Positions 27,425-38,529 of a DNA stretch of 64,000 nucleotides are shown piece by piece. Origin of the DNA: Candidatus Brocadia sinica JPN1. Its GTDB lineage: Bacteria > Planctomycetota > Brocadiia > Brocadiales > Brocadiaceae. The position numbers and the translations under genes are program-made. Location: positions 2,655,673-2,719,672 of the forward strand of contig NZ_BAFN01000001.1 of NCBI RefSeq assembly GCF_000949635.1, in the 5' to 3' direction. The notes under the pieces are model-generated. The model made no database searches and was not told the origin of the DNA. It worked only from the letters and a program-made list of their open reading frames with translations. Within the stretch, counting starts at the first letter, position 1. Each line of letters begins with the position of its first letter.

Positions 27425-27934
27425 TTGGATATTTTAAATACCCTCGGTATTAATTTTAAATCCATAATCATCCAGGGTGTAGGCTTCTTAATACTGCTTT
27501 TTGTTCTCAAGAAGTTTCTTTTCGGTAAGATTTCGGCTATGATTAAGGCCAGAGCTGACGAGGTGAAAAACACGTATGAAAAAACCGAAAAGGACAGGGC
27601 AGAGGCTGAGCGACTGATGCTGGAATATCAGAGAAAACTTACTGAAGCGGAAGCAGAGGCTGCAAGAAGGGTTCAGGATGCCATCAACGAAGGGAATCGG
27701 ATTAGTGAAGAGATTGTTAAGCGTGCCAAGGAAGAGGTTGATCTGATCAGGGGAAAGGCACAGGAAGGTATAGAACAGGAACGGAAGAAGGCCCTGACTG
27801 AAATCAGAAATCAGGTGGTAACTCTTTCTGTTTTAGCTTCTTCAAGGATCATCAAGCAATCCATAAGTCAAAAGACGGCAGAAAAACTTGTTGATGACTT
27901 TATTGAAGAAATAGGGGAATTGAGTGTTAGATAA
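27425..27934 (+). CDS. atpF: ATP synthase F0 subunit b
   Basis: A 169-residue stator subunit with one N-terminal membrane helix (about 8-28) and a long charged coiled coil rich in Glu, Lys and Arg (about 35-140) that reaches up to the F1 head. The start is a TTG at 27425, with GGAGG eight bases upstream. It overlaps atpH by 11 bases. Only one b-type gene is present, so a homodimer is expected. Confidence 0.92.
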   Translation: MDILNTLGINFKSIIIQGVGFLILLFVLKKFLFGKISAMIKARADEVKNTYEKTEKDRAEAERLMLEYQRKLTEAEAEAARRVQDAINEGNRISEEIVKRAKEEVDLIRGKAQEGIEQERKKALTEIRNQVVTLSVLASSRIIKQSISQKTAEKLVDDFIEEIGELSVR

Positions 27935-28472
27935 AAGCGTTGCAATTACATTTATTAATGCCCTTTTAGAGGTTGCATCGAAGAAGGGGCTGTTTGATCA
28001 GATTGAAAAAGATTTGGATCTTGTTTGTGACGTAGTTTTAAAGCATGCCAACCTTAAGAAAGTATTGTTTCATCCGTCGGTTTCACGAACCAGCAAGAAG
28101 GAGTTAATAAGGAACATATTTGGTAAATCGGTTTCAGACCTTATGATGAACTTCTTGTGTTTATTGATTGACCGCAGAAAAGAAGGAATTTTGGATTTTG
28201 TCCCGGATGTGTGTAAAGAGGTTACTCTTGAAAAGAAGGGGGTCGTAAAAGCCACGGTACAGGTGGTTGCGCCCTTGACAGGAGATCGGTTGGAAGATTT
28301 TAAGAAACAGCTGAAAAAGATTACGGGTAAAACGGTAGAGCTGGAGGTTGTCCAGAATCCGGACATTCTCGGTGGAATGGTAATCCAAATCGGCAACAAG
28401 ATGATAGATGGAAGTGTTGCAAATAGATTAAAAAATCTAAAAACCAAACTGTTGTCTTTACGCACAGCTTAG
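27924..28472 (+). CDS. atpH: ATP synthase F1 subunit delta
   Basis: A 182-residue OSCP/delta subunit that clamps the stator to the top of F1. Features are the N-terminal helical domain (FINALLEVASKKGLFDQIEKDL), LKKVLFHPSVS, and the C-terminal LEVVQNPDILGGMVIQIGNKMIDGSV signature. The GTG start at 27924 lies inside the end of atpF, suggesting translational coupling. It is the last gene of the first half of the cluster: a 254-bp gap with a hairpin follows. Confidence 0.94.
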   Translation: MLDKSVAITFINALLEVASKKGLFDQIEKDLDLVCDVVLKHANLKKVLFHPSVSRTSKKELIRNIFGKSVSDLMMNFLCLLIDRRKEGILDFVPDVCKEVTLEKKGVVKATVQVVAPLTGDRLEDFKKQLKKITGKTVELEVVQNPDILGGMVIQIGNKMIDGSVANRLKNLKTKLLSLRTA

Positions 28473-28569
28473 GTTTTGTGTCTTCTTAATGAGAGAATTA
28501 CTCATGAGACTTGATTGCACATCTCTTGTTCTGAATTAATTTTCAAGTTTGATGAAATGAATGAAATAG

Positions 28570-28592
28570 TGGCAGGAGGTTTTCTCCTGCCA
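28570..28592. terminator. Hairpin in the atpH-atpA gap, possible attenuator or terminator
   Basis: TGGCAGGAG, loop GTTTT, CTCCTGCCA: a perfect 9-bp GC-rich stem about 98 bp past atpH, followed by TACATTTT. A second weaker inverted pair, TCAGAATG...CATTCTGA, lies at about 28651-28690, just before the atpA ribosome site. These separate the F0 genes from the F1 genes and could set different expression levels. Confidence 0.5.
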
Positions 28593-28726
28593 TACATTTT
28601 GGTGATTAAGGGTTTTAGATAACTAAAGTTCTTTTGACATATGGTATTATTTCAGAATGGTAATGGAATAGCAAGATGTCATTCTGAGCAAAATGAAGGA
28701 TCTTATTTACAATAGGAGTAGGGGAT

Positions 28727-30241
28727 ATGGCATTAGCATCCACTGATATTACTTCAATTATCAAAAAAGAGATTGAAGGATATGAAGAAAAATTAAAGTT
28801 GGAAAATGTGGGACACGTCATGCAAGTTGGTGATGGGGTTGCTCGTATTTATGGACTGGATGATTGCTTATCCAGCGAACTGTTAGAATTTCCCGATAGC
28901 GTATATGGTATTGCCATGAACCTCGAAGAGGACAATGTTGGTGCTATTCTTCTTGGTTCTGATGAAAAAATTAAAGAAGGTGATATCGTAAAGACTACCG
29001 GGAAAATTGTCCAGGTACCTGTAGGTAAGGCTTTGTTAGGCCGTGTAGTAAATGCTCTGGGGCAACCTATTGATGGAAAGGGACCTATCGCCGTTGATGA
29101 ATATAGACCAATCGAAGGTCCTTCCCCCAATGTAGTGGAGAGACAGCCCGTAAAGGAGCCATTACAAACCGGCATTAAGGCAATTGATGCCATGATTCCA
29201 ATCGGCAGGGGTCAGCGTGAGCTTATTATCGGTGACAGACAAACGGGTAAAACAGCAATTCTTATTGATACAATAATTAACCAGCGTGAATCCGGGGTCT
29301 ATTGCATCTACGTGGCGATTGGCCAAAAGATGTCTACTGTTGCAGATGTTGTTAAGACGTTGGAAGAGAATAAGGTGATGGATATAAGTATTGTTGTGGT
29401 GGCTTCTGCTTCCGATCCTGCCCCGCTCCAATATATTGCACCGTATGCAGGTTGCGCAATGGGTGAATACTTCAGGGATAATGGTATGCATGCTGTGGTT
29501 ATGTATGACGACCTCTATAAGCATGCGATTGCTTATAGACAGATTTCCCTCTTATTAAGGCGTCCGCCTGGTCGTGAGGCATTTCCTGGCGATATTTTTA
29601 ACCTTCATTCAAGATTGTTAGAAAGAGCAGCTAAACTGAATAGTGAACTTGGTGGAGGATCTTTAACGGCGCTTCCTGTTGTAGAAACGCAGGGTGGTGA
29701 TTATTCAGCATATATTCCTACAAACGTTATCTCCATTACCGATGGTCAGATTTATCTGGAAGGTGATTTGTTTAATGCCGGTATACGTCCTGCAATTTCG
29801 GTAGGTCTTTCGGTATCCAGGGTCGGCGGAAATGCCCAGATTCCTGCAATGAAAAAGGTCGCTGGCACATTGCGGTTGACTTTAGCCCAGTACAGAGAGT
29901 TAGCTTCATTTGCACAGTTTGGCTCTGAATTGGATAAGTTTACTCAGGCGCAGTTGGCCAAGGGTAGCAGGCTTGTAGAGTTGTTGAAACAGCCACAGTA
30001 TGCGCCAGTGTCCGTAGAAGAGCAGATTATGGCAATCTTTGCCGGTATTAACGGATATCTGGATGATGTTGCCGTAGATAAGGTCAGGGTTTTTGAGAAG
30101 GAATTCCTGAAGTTCATGAAGGAAAAATACGCTTCTATTGGGATAGAGATTAGAGAGAAGAAGAAGCTTGACCAGGAGATAGCAAATAAATTAGAGAACG
30201 CTATCAAGGAATTTAAACAAATCTTTGCAAAAAAGGGCTAG
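28727..30241 (+). CDS. atpA: ATP synthase F1 subunit alpha
   Basis: The 504-residue non-catalytic nucleotide-binding subunit. The P-loop is [10 protein letters not shown] (about 170-179); [28 protein letters not shown] and the [14 protein letters not shown] signature follow. Length is normal and the frame uninterrupted. ATG at 28727, with AGGAGTAGGGG upstream. It is followed after three bases by atpG. Confidence 0.98.
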   Translation: MALASTDITSIIKKEIEGYEEKLKLENVGHVMQVGDGVARIYGLDDCLSSELLEFPDSVYGIAMNLEEDNVGAILLGSDEKIKEGDIVKTTGKIVQVPVGKALLGRVVNALGQPIDGKGPIAVDEYRPIEGPSPNVVERQPVKEPLQTGIKAIDAMIPIGRGQRELIIGDRQTGKTAILIDTIINQRESGVYCIYVAIGQKMSTVADVVKTLEENKVMDISIVVVASASDPAPLQYIAPYAGCAMGEYFRDNGMHAVVMYDDLYKHAIAYRQISLLLRRPPGREAFPGDIFNLHSRLLERAAKLNSELGGGSLTALPVVETQGGDYSAYIPTNVISITDGQIYLEGDLFNAGIRPAISVGLSVSRVGGNAQIPAMKKVAGTLRLTLAQYRELASFAQFGSELDKFTQAQLAKGSRLVELLKQPQYAPVSVEEQIMAIFAGINGYLDDVAVDKVRVFEKEFLKFMKEKYASIGIEIREKKKLDQEIANKLENAIKEFKQIFAKKG

Positions 30242-30244
30242 GGA

Positions 30245-31120
30245 ATGCTGAGCACGAGAGAAATTAAACAACGAATCAGAAGTATTACGAGCATCAAGCA
30301 GATTACCCGTGCCATGGAAATGGTGGCGGCGAGCAGGCTCAAAAAGGTTGAGTCTAAGGTTCTCGCCTCACGTACCTATACGGAAAAGATGCATTCCGTC
30401 CTAAGCCACCTGGTTTCTTCACTTGAAGGTACTCATCCCTGGTTTGCAGAGAAAGAACAGGCGGTTCCCGTTATAAAAGTCATCTTGATTACGGCGGATA
30501 AAGGGCTTTGCGGTGCCTATAACAATAATATAATTCAGAAAGTTGCAAAATTTATCAGGGAAAAAGAAGGCAAGGAGATTAAGCTTACCCTTATTGGAAA
30601 GAAGGGTTATCTGCATTTCTCTAAAGGACGATATGCTTCTCTCATAGAAAAGTATATTCCAGAGGGTGTAGAGAAACTCGGATATGGACATGTTCAGGCA
30701 TTAGCGGCTCAGTTAATAAAAGGGTACGAGGCAAATGAGTTTGGAGAATTGCACATATTCTTCACGAAGTTTCATACGGTAATGCAATCTTTTTCTACAA
30801 GTATGAGATTGTTACCCATAGAAAAGGGAACCTTCGAATCAAAGGGAAAACAAACCGGCGGTGAATATATTTTTGAACCGTCTGCAGAGCAGATTATTAG
30901 CCATCTTTTCCCGAAATTTGTAGAAACCCGGCTTTACCAGTGTATCCTGGAATCGCTGACATCTGAGTATGCTGCCAGACGTGTTGCCATGATCGCAGCA
31001 ACAGACAATGCTGGTGAAATGATTGATGAATTGACGAGTTCGTATAATAAAGCCCGACAGGCGGCAATCACTAAGGAATTGCTGGAAGTTGTCTCTGGCG
31101 CTGAGGCCCTTGTGCGGTAA
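30245..31120 (+). CDS. atpG: ATP synthase F1 subunit gamma
   Basis: The 291-residue rotor shaft. N-terminal helix TREIKQRIRSITSIKQITRAMEMVAASRLKK and C-terminal helix EYAARRVAMIAATDNAGEMIDELTSSYNKARQAAITKELLEVVSGAEAL form the family's coiled coil. The Rossmann-like middle holds ITADKGLCGAYN. ATG at 30245, immediately after atpA. A 149-bp gap with no clear gene separates it from atpD. Confidence 0.97.
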   Translation: MLSTREIKQRIRSITSIKQITRAMEMVAASRLKKVESKVLASRTYTEKMHSVLSHLVSSLEGTHPWFAEKEQAVPVIKVILITADKGLCGAYNNNIIQKVAKFIREKEGKEIKLTLIGKKGYLHFSKGRYASLIEKYIPEGVEKLGYGHVQALAAQLIKGYEANEFGELHIFFTKFHTVMQSFSTSMRLLPIEKGTFESKGKQTGGEYIFEPSAEQIISHLFPKFVETRLYQCILESLTSEYAARRVAMIAATDNAGEMIDELTSSYNKARQAAITKELLEVVSGAEALVR

Positions 31121-31242
31121 AGAAATACTATACATCGCAGAGAACATGGGGAGAGAGGTTTGCAGTGAAGAATAACTGTCTGCAAAAAGATAAAGATATT
31201 GAAAATATTTCTTCCTGTACCCTGTGATTAAGTTTTGACTAA

Positions 31243-32694
<1,452 letters not shown>

Positions 32695-32695
32695 A

Positions 32696-33100
32696 ATGGC
32701 TAAAACATTCAAACTAGAGATTATTACACCTGAAAAAGTTGTTTATAGTAATTCGGTTCAGAGTATCTCTGCCGATGGGACGGAGGGTTCCTTTGGCGTC
32801 CTAGCAGACCATGCACCATTGATTACGGAATTACAAACGAGTATTTTGACGGTTGGTGACACAAATAACAAGACAATACGGTTTGCACTTGATAGGGGGT
32901 TTTTGGAGGTCATGGCAAACAATGTCGTTGTTCTGACTGATGCATGTGTTACGGAAGGCGAAGTGAACGTTGAAAAGGCACGCGCTGAAAAGGATACTGC
33001 GGAAAAGACGCTATCCAGCGGAGGAAACGCCGAAGAGAAAGAAAAGGCGATGGCAATCCTCAGGCGAGCCGATACGTGGCTCAAGCTGGCCAATAAATAA
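32696..33100 (+). CDS. atpC: ATP synthase F1 subunit epsilon
   Basis: A 134-residue subunit: N-terminal beta sandwich (about 1-87, with IITPEKVVYSN and GSFGVLADHAPLITEL) and the short C-terminal two-helix region that can brake rotation. ATG at 32696, directly after the atpD stop. A GTG at 32687 would overlap atpD and add three residues. It is the last gene of the cluster and is followed by a terminator. Confidence 0.96.
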   Translation: MAKTFKLEIITPEKVVYSNSVQSISADGTEGSFGVLADHAPLITELQTSILTVGDTNNKTIRFALDRGFLEVMANNVVVLTDACVTEGEVNVEKARAEKDTAEKTLSSGGNAEEKEKAMAILRRADTWLKLANK

Positions 33101-33119
33101 AAATTATTTTAAGGAATAG

Positions 33120-33176
33120 AAAATCCCCTTGGTTTTCCATCAGTTGGAATGGAAATGCAGGGGGATTTTTATTTTG
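33120..33176 (+). terminator. Terminator after atpC
   Basis: AAAATCCCC at 33120-33128 pairs with GGGGATTTT at 33161-33169; the interior can pair further (TTTTCCAT with ATGGAAA). The second arm is followed by a T-rich run (TTATTTTG). It lies 20 bp past the atpC stop and fits an intrinsic terminator closing the ATP synthase operon. Confidence 0.75.
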
Positions 33177-33432
33177 TCTCTAAAAAAGATAGCATGAAAA
33201 ATTTTCATTTTGGTATAATATTTCGTAATATAGTATAGCAGTAACCAAAAAAATTATTCGTGCGAGTTACAAATACCATCATCTGTTTTTTTGACAAACT
33301 CGAACTGAATATTGAAGTAAATGAAATTTTTATATGATTATTCAGCCATGAAGATATTAGGGACAAAAGAATCAGTGGATTTATTTTATCTTTGTGTTTT
33401 TATGCCTTTGTGTCTGAAGAGTTAAGGTATTT
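33177..33432. other. Intergenic region ahead of rfbB
   Basis: 256 bp, AT-rich, with no gene. At 33385-33416 a CTTTGTG-rich stretch matches one arm of the inverted repeat at 61201-61270 and may be the same repeat family. The rfbB promoter should be here; I could not place it with confidence. Confidence 0.35.
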
Positions 33433-34473
33433 ATGACAATTCTTATTACTGGTGGTGCGGGATTTATCGGAAGTCACTTCGTCCGCCGAATGATTAATCA
33501 AGGCAAGCGGGTAGCGGTGCTTGATAAGTTGACCTATGCGGGAAATCTCGAAAATCTTAAAGATATTATTGAAGATCCAAAGATGTCTCAACAGTTTAAA
33601 TTTTACAAAGGTGACATCGGGAATCAGGAATTCGTAGAGCATATCTTTGTAGAGGAAAATATTGACACAATTGCCAATTTTGCTGCTGAATCACACGTAG
33701 ACCGAAGTATTCGCAGCGCAAGTAACTTCATTGATACTGATATGAAGGGTGTTTTTGTTCTGCTCGAAGCATCGAGACGTTTCAGTTTAAAAAAGTTTAT
33801 TCAGATATCTACCGACGAAGTTTATGGGACAGCCCATCAAGGTGCGTTTAAGGAGACGGATGCCCTAAATCCCAGTAATCCTTATTCTGCAAGTAAAGCC
33901 GGAGGAGATAGGCTGGCTTACGCTTATTGGGTGACGTATAAACTACCAATCATCATTACCAGAGCATCCAACAATTACGGTACTAATCAACATCCTGAGA
34001 AATTCATTCCGCTCTTTATCACAAATGCATTGGAGGATAAAAAACTACCCCTTTATGGCGATGGAAGGCAGATAAGGGATTGGATTCATGTTGAAGATCA
34101 TTGTGCAGGTATTGATTTTATAATGAATCATGGGCAGGACGGTGAGGTGTATAATATCGGCGGAGGAAATGAACGATATAATATTGACACAGCGCACCTT
34201 ATCCTGGATGAACTCAAAAAACCAAGGTCATTGATAGAACACGTCAAAGATAGGGAAGGACATGACAGACGTTATGCCCTGGATTGTAGCAAGCTAATGC
34301 TTCTGGGATGGAAACCACGGATAAAATTTGAAAATGGTCTGAGTGACACAATCCATTGGTACAGGAATAATCAGGTATGGTGGAAACGGATAAAGAACGG
34401 TGAGTTTATGGAGTATTACAACAAGCAATATAGTCACCGGTTTGCTGACACAGATGTGCAGCAAACTCATTAG
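33433..34473 (+). CDS. rfbB: dTDP-glucose 4,6-dehydratase
   Basis: A 346-residue extended short-chain dehydrogenase that makes dTDP-4-keto-6-deoxyglucose for cell-surface polysaccharides. The NAD motif GGAGFIGSHF is at 7-16, STDEVYGT carries catalytic Thr, Asp and Glu, and YSASKAGGDRLA the catalytic Tyr and Lys. The length is normal. ATG at 33433. No other rfb gene is nearby; the next gene is a small membrane protein. Confidence 0.93.
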   Translation: MTILITGGAGFIGSHFVRRMINQGKRVAVLDKLTYAGNLENLKDIIEDPKMSQQFKFYKGDIGNQEFVEHIFVEENIDTIANFAAESHVDRSIRSASNFIDTDMKGVFVLLEASRRFSLKKFIQISTDEVYGTAHQGAFKETDALNPSNPYSASKAGGDRLAYAYWVTYKLPIIITRASNNYGTNQHPEKFIPLFITNALEDKKLPLYGDGRQIRDWIHVEDHCAGIDFIMNHGQDGEVYNIGGGNERYNIDTAHLILDELKKPRSLIEHVKDREGHDRRYALDCSKLMLLGWKPRIKFENGLSDTIHWYRNNQVWWKRIKNGEFMEYYNKQYSHRFADTDVQQTH

Positions 34474-34502
34474 ATGCGTATTTGGTAAGAAAGGAATTTG
34501 TT

Positions 34503-34955
34503 ATGTTGTGTACGATAATCATGAAAAATTCAAAAAGAGTTACTCTTTTGCCGGAAAAATTGATGCAACTTTTTGCATATCTTCATAATTTTAAGGAAAC
34601 ACATAAATCTTTTTTCGTGAAATGTGCCGTTATATTTATGTCGGTGAAAATAGGGCTCATTTTCCTCGCCACGTTTGCAACAATGATCTTTTTACTGGGA
34701 TCTGCAGCACCATATCTCGCTATAGAGATGTCAAAGACGAAGGCAATATTTTTTGCATCACCTCTGACGATGATAATTATGGTAAAGTTGTACTTTATAG
34801 TCAAGATATTGATGACCTATGATAAATCCAAATCGATAATTAAAGCAGTGGTCAGTCTTATGTTATTAAAAGGTAGGCAAGGCATACGTCGGGTAGAGGA
34901 AACGATTCCAGCGGATTTATCGCCGTTTTCTCTGGAAAAGGTTAGAAATCGATAA
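34503..34955 (+). CDS. Small membrane protein of unknown function
   Basis: A 150-residue protein with two hydrophobic segments (about residues 43-68 and 83-103) and basic ends. ATG at 34503 with AAAGGA seven bases upstream is preferred to an upstream GTG at 34482. It lies 29 bp after rfbB on the same strand and probably shares its transcript. No family recognised. A hairpin follows about 75 bp downstream. Confidence 0.6.
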   Translation: MLCTIIMKNSKRVTLLPEKLMQLFAYLHNFKETHKSFFVKCAVIFMSVKIGLIFLATFATMIFLLGSAAPYLAIEMSKTKAIFFASPLTMIIMVKLYFIVKILMTYDKSKSIIKAVVSLMLLKGRQGIRRVEETIPADLSPFSLEKVRNR

Positions 34956-35030
34956 AAGAGGCGGTACAAGTTTCTGTTTAAAATTTCGGCATGTGGGGCG
35001 TTCGATCACACTTCAGCCTCGCTCCGCATG

Positions 35031-35049
35031 ATATCATTCCGAATGATAT
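35031..35049. terminator. Palindromic hairpin between convergent genes
   Basis: ATATCATT-CCG-AATGATAT, a perfect 8-bp stem with a three-base loop, followed on the plus strand by ACGTTTTTC. It lies between the convergent rfbB unit and the NtrC-type regulator and may terminate the former. AT-rich stem, so the evidence is moderate. Confidence 0.45.
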
Positions 35050-35099
35050 ACGTTTTTCATACATTCCCACTTATTTCAGATAGCGGCCTCCATCATTGA

Positions 35100-36491
35100 T
35101 TACGTCCACATCCTTCCGGTATTTGCCTTGGTTAATCCGTTTTTATAATTTTCAGGGTTAAGATTGTATTTTTTAATCAGTTTATAAATATCTGCTCTGT
35201 ATCGTTTTGCCATTTTTGAGGCAGTTGAAATATTTCCTTTACTTATTTTCAAGAGATTTTCAATGTATTCGCGTTCAAATCTTTCCTTGGCATCTTTGTA
35301 TGAATTAAAGGTATTTTTCAGGATATTTGCGCTGGTAAAGATATCCTCTGTTGCAATAATGTTTTTATTGGTTGTGATGATGGCGTGTTCAATCTTGTTT
35401 TGTAACTCGCGTACATTGCCAGGCCAATCATAAAGTATCATCCTTTGAATGGCGGCAGGGGTAAATCCGATGATATCTTTCTTGAGCACCTTACAAAATC
35501 CAGTCAGAAAGTAAGTGGCTAGCAAAGGGATATCGTCCCTCCGTTCACGTAAAGGCGGGATATAAATGGGTACAACGTGGATTTTGTAAAATAAGTCTTT
35601 ACGAAACGTTCCGTCATTCACCGCCTTTTGCATGTCCGTATTGGAAGCGACAATGACCCGTACATTGGTCTTCATGCTCTTTGTGCCGCCAACGGGCTTA
35701 ATTACCCCTTCTTGTAATACCTCCAAAAGCTTTGTCTGCAAGGAAGATGAGATAGTGCCGATCTCATCCAAAAAAATGGTGCCTCCGTCAGCTTGTATGA
35801 AAAGCCCTTCTTTTTTTTCATGAGCATCCTTGTGGCCTCGTATGTGTCCAAAGAGTTCTTCTTCCAATGTTTCCTCCGGAACAGTCCCGCAGTTTATGGC
35901 TACAAAAGGATATTTTAGACGATCGCTGTTGTAATGAATGGCCCGCGCAATGAGTTCCTTCCCTGTGCCGCTTTCACCGTAAACTGAAACTATACAGTCT
36001 GTTTTGGCAATCATGGATACGCGGTCCAGGATTTCCTGCATTCGTTTATCTTTGCCAATAATGTGCTTAAATTTGTGCTGCTCATCAAGCTGGCTTCTGA
36101 GATGTTCGATTTCTTTGGTTAGATAGTGCTTTTCAAGGGCATTTTTAATATGAAGCGACAGGTCTTCATTATGAAATGGTTTGGTTATGTAGCTGTATGC
36201 CCCCTTTCTCATGGCTTCGACAGCACTTTCGATACTTCCGTGAGCAGTTAGGATAATAACGGGAATATTTGGATGATACCGTATGATTCCTTCCATAAGT
36301 TCAATCCCATTTTCTTCAGACAATCGTAAGTCAATGATGACAAGATTAAAGGAAGTAGCGGATAATGCTGACTTTGCCTCCTCACCGTTCCTGGCAACAA
36401 TAACGTAATAACCCCATGCCTTTAACCGCATACGGATAACTTCCAGGATATTTAGATCGTCGTCTATGACCAGTATCTTTTCGCCTGACAT
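35100..36491 (-). CDS. NtrC-family response regulator lacking the GAFTGA loop
   Basis: A 463-residue regulator: receiver domain (1-120, acceptor Asp54, with Lys104), AAA+ domain (about 143-375) and a C-terminal Fis-type helix-turn-helix (about 415-450). Walker A is GESGTGKE (172-179) and Walker B GGTIFLDE (236-243). The loop that touches sigma54, normally GAFTGA, reads GHKDAH (219-224), so sigma54 activation is doubtful. It may act without sigma54, as shown for a few loop-less NtrC relatives. It follows the kinase and lipoprotein genes and is transcribed with them. ATG at 36491. Confidence 0.9.
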   Translation of the reverse strand: MSGEKILVIDDDLNILEVIRMRLKAWGYYVIVARNGEEAKSALSATSFNLVIIDLRLSEENGIELMEGIIRYHPNIPVIILTAHGSIESAVEAMRKGAYSYITKPFHNEDLSLHIKNALEKHYLTKEIEHLRSQLDEQHKFKHIIGKDKRMQEILDRVSMIAKTDCIVSVYGESGTGKELIARAIHYNSDRLKYPFVAINCGTVPEETLEEELFGHIRGHKDAHEKKEGLFIQADGGTIFLDEIGTISSSLQTKLLEVLQEGVIKPVGGTKSMKTNVRVIVASNTDMQKAVNDGTFRKDLFYKIHVVPIYIPPLRERRDDIPLLATYFLTGFCKVLKKDIIGFTPAAIQRMILYDWPGNVRELQNKIEHAIITTNKNIIATEDIFTSANILKNTFNSYKDAKERFEREYIENLLKISKGNISTASKMAKRYRADIYKLIKKYNLNPENYKNGLTKANTGRMWT

Positions 36492-36521
36492 GGCTTACTA
36501 TGCTACAAATTATTCGTTTTT

Positions 36522-36908
36522 TTATTTTTCGAGAGTCACTGATTCAGTTCCCAAGGTTACCTCAGGGATATTTGCCGGAATCGTTTCTTCAATACTATTA
36601 CTAACCTCCTCCTTCTTCTCCTCTACTTGTACATCCACTTCCCGGAGTTTTTCTATATCGTTTTTGAGATCTTCAATCGTTATTTGAGCAAAACGAAGTT
36701 CGTCAGTGAGTTTTCCAATCTCCTGATCTTTCTGAGAAAGGCGGTCTAATAGCTCGGTAATAGTTTTTTCCTTGAGTTGAAGGTCAAGTTTAATGGTTGT
36801 GATTTCTTCATTTCTAGCACAAAATTCTTTATGGGTCATGCAGACGCAACCTGTGCTTTGGATAAATACAGAAAGAAAAAAGAATGGGAAAAAGTAGTTT
36901 TTTTTCAT
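36522..36908 (-). CDS. Coiled-coil lipoprotein between kinase and regulator
   Basis: A 128-residue predicted lipoprotein: signal peptide MKKNYFFPFFFLSVFIQSTGC with lipobox STGC, then a long charged coiled coil (about 45-95) and an acidic, Pro-containing tail. The ATG at 36908 is preferred to 36923 because it gives a standard signal peptide. Its place between a sensor kinase and an NtrC-type regulator matches the outer-membrane lipoprotein QseG (YfhG) of enterobacterial GlrK/QseE systems. Sequence similarity to QseG is not claimed. Confidence 0.75.
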   Translation of the reverse strand: MKKNYFFPFFFLSVFIQSTGCVCMTHKEFCARNEEITTIKLDLQLKEKTITELLDRLSQKDQEIGKLTDELRFAQITIEDLKNDIEKLREVDVQVEEKKEEVSNSIEETIPANIPEVTLGTESVTLEK

Positions 36909-36996
36909 AGGTAAAATATCCACTGTTTTTGGTTCTAATAGGTTTTCAATTTGAAGTTAAATAAATGAAAATTCATATACTATGTAAATGATTTCC

Positions 36997-38529
36997 CTAA
37001 CACTGTTGTAAGGCGTAATCGTACCTGCAGGGAAGCGTGAAATGGAAGGTGCTGCCCTTTCCTGCATTACTTTCTACCCAAATATCACCACCGTGGTCAA
37101 GTACAATATGCTTTACAATAGAAAGGCCTAACCCTGTTCCTTTCATGCCGCCTTTTCCTTTGTTATTAACCTGTTGAAATTTGTCGAAGATCTTTTTATG
37201 ACATTCGGCCGGTATCCCAATTCCTGTGTCTGAAAGGCTGACCCTGACAAAAGAATGTACGTTATTCAGTCGATTTTGTTCTGCAAAAAAATGGGAAACG
37301 TTACCGGACGCAACTTCAGTTACACGGATTGTAATATCACCTCCTGATGGAGTAAATTTAATGGCATTGCTTAGAAGATTATCCATTACCTGTGCAATTT
37401 TGTCACTATCGAGCAGGATTTTTGGCAAAAAGCCTCCATGTGCATGATGAATACTGATATTTTTACTTTCCGCTAGAAAGCGTATTGCATCCGCACTCTT
37501 TCGTATAATATCCTGAATGTTCGAGTACTGGAAATTGTATCTCATCAATCCTGCTTCGATTCGAGAAATGTCTAACAGGTCATTAATCATCATGGTAAGC
37601 CGAAGAGTTTCTTCTTTGGTAATGTTCAGGAGTTTCATTTGTGAGTCGGATATTGGACCGGCAATTTTTTCCAACAAGAGATCGTTGGCCTCACGGATAG
37701 CCGTTAAAGGAGTTTTCAGGTTGTGAGAGACATTGGAAACAAACTCTGTTTTCAATTGGTCCATCTCTTCGAGTTTGTCACACATTTGATTAAAGGCTGT
37801 TCCCAGAGTACCGATTTCATCGTTTGATGTAACTTCAATCCGATAATCTAAATCTCCCTGGGCAATACGGTCTGTAGCATCCTTCAGAATCTTTATGGGA
37901 GCACAGACACTGCGGGTAAAAAAATAGGCACAAATTGCTCCAAAGAGAACGGCAAAAAGAATTATGACAAGGGATATCTTGGCCGACTTGTATCCGATTC
38001 TTTGAAAAAGTCCAATTTTATTTATTAATTCTGCCTGGGTGGTAAGCGTTAGCTTATTAATAGATTCGGTAAGAAGGTCGAGTGTTTTTTCTTTTTCATC
38101 TTCATAACGGGTATCAGGCTGGAAAATCTCCTCCTTACCCACCAGGATGATTTCTTTGGAAACCATGGAAAGATATCTTTTGTGCAGTTCCTTTATCTGA
38201 TTTAATAATGCTCCTTTTTCCCGATTCGTTATGGATGCTTCCAGCAATTTAAGCCTCTCCTGAAATTCTTTTTTCTTCTTGTCAAAGAGATCTAAAAAGG
38301 CGCTGTCATTAGTAATGAGGTATTTTTTTTTATTTCTCACCTGTTCAAGAAGGTTATCCACGAGCTTTTCTCCATTCTCAATGGACGGAATATCAGATCT
38401 CATAATCGAGTCAGTAACCTTATTGAGGTGATTGAGACGAAAGATTAAATAAAAACTCATTGTCAGCATAAACAATGCAATGGCAAAATAACCAAAGAGT
38501 ATCCGTTTCCAAAGGCTATTTTTTATCAT
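36997..38529 (-). CDS. Membrane-bound sensor histidine kinase (HAMP, four-helix-type sensor)
   Basis: A 510-residue kinase. Two membrane helices (about 9-28 and 187-207) flank a helical periplasmic domain of about 155 residues rich in charge. A HAMP domain follows (about 208-260), then HisKA with the phosphorylated His in FVSNVSHNLKTPLTA, and the ATPase domain with N box NLLSNAIKFTPSGG, G1 DTGIGIP and G2 GTGLGLSIV. It should phosphorylate the loop-less NtrC regulator downstream. Gene order kinase, lipoprotein, regulator matches QseE-QseG-QseF. ATG at 38529. Confidence 0.92.
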   Translation of the reverse strand: MIKNSLWKRILFGYFAIALFMLTMSFYLIFRLNHLNKVTDSIMRSDIPSIENGEKLVDNLLEQVRNKKKYLITNDSAFLDLFDKKKKEFQERLKLLEASITNREKGALLNQIKELHKRYLSMVSKEIILVGKEEIFQPDTRYEDEKEKTLDLLTESINKLTLTTQAELINKIGLFQRIGYKSAKISLVIILFAVLFGAICAYFFTRSVCAPIKILKDATDRIAQGDLDYRIEVTSNDEIGTLGTAFNQMCDKLEEMDQLKTEFVSNVSHNLKTPLTAIREANDLLLEKIAGPISDSQMKLLNITKEETLRLTMMINDLLDISRIEAGLMRYNFQYSNIQDIIRKSADAIRFLAESKNISIHHAHGGFLPKILLDSDKIAQVMDNLLSNAIKFTPSGGDITIRVTEVASGNVSHFFAEQNRLNNVHSFVRVSLSDTGIGIPAECHKKIFDKFQQVNNKGKGGMKGTGLGLSIVKHIVLDHGGDIWVESNAGKGSTFHFTLPCRYDYALQQC

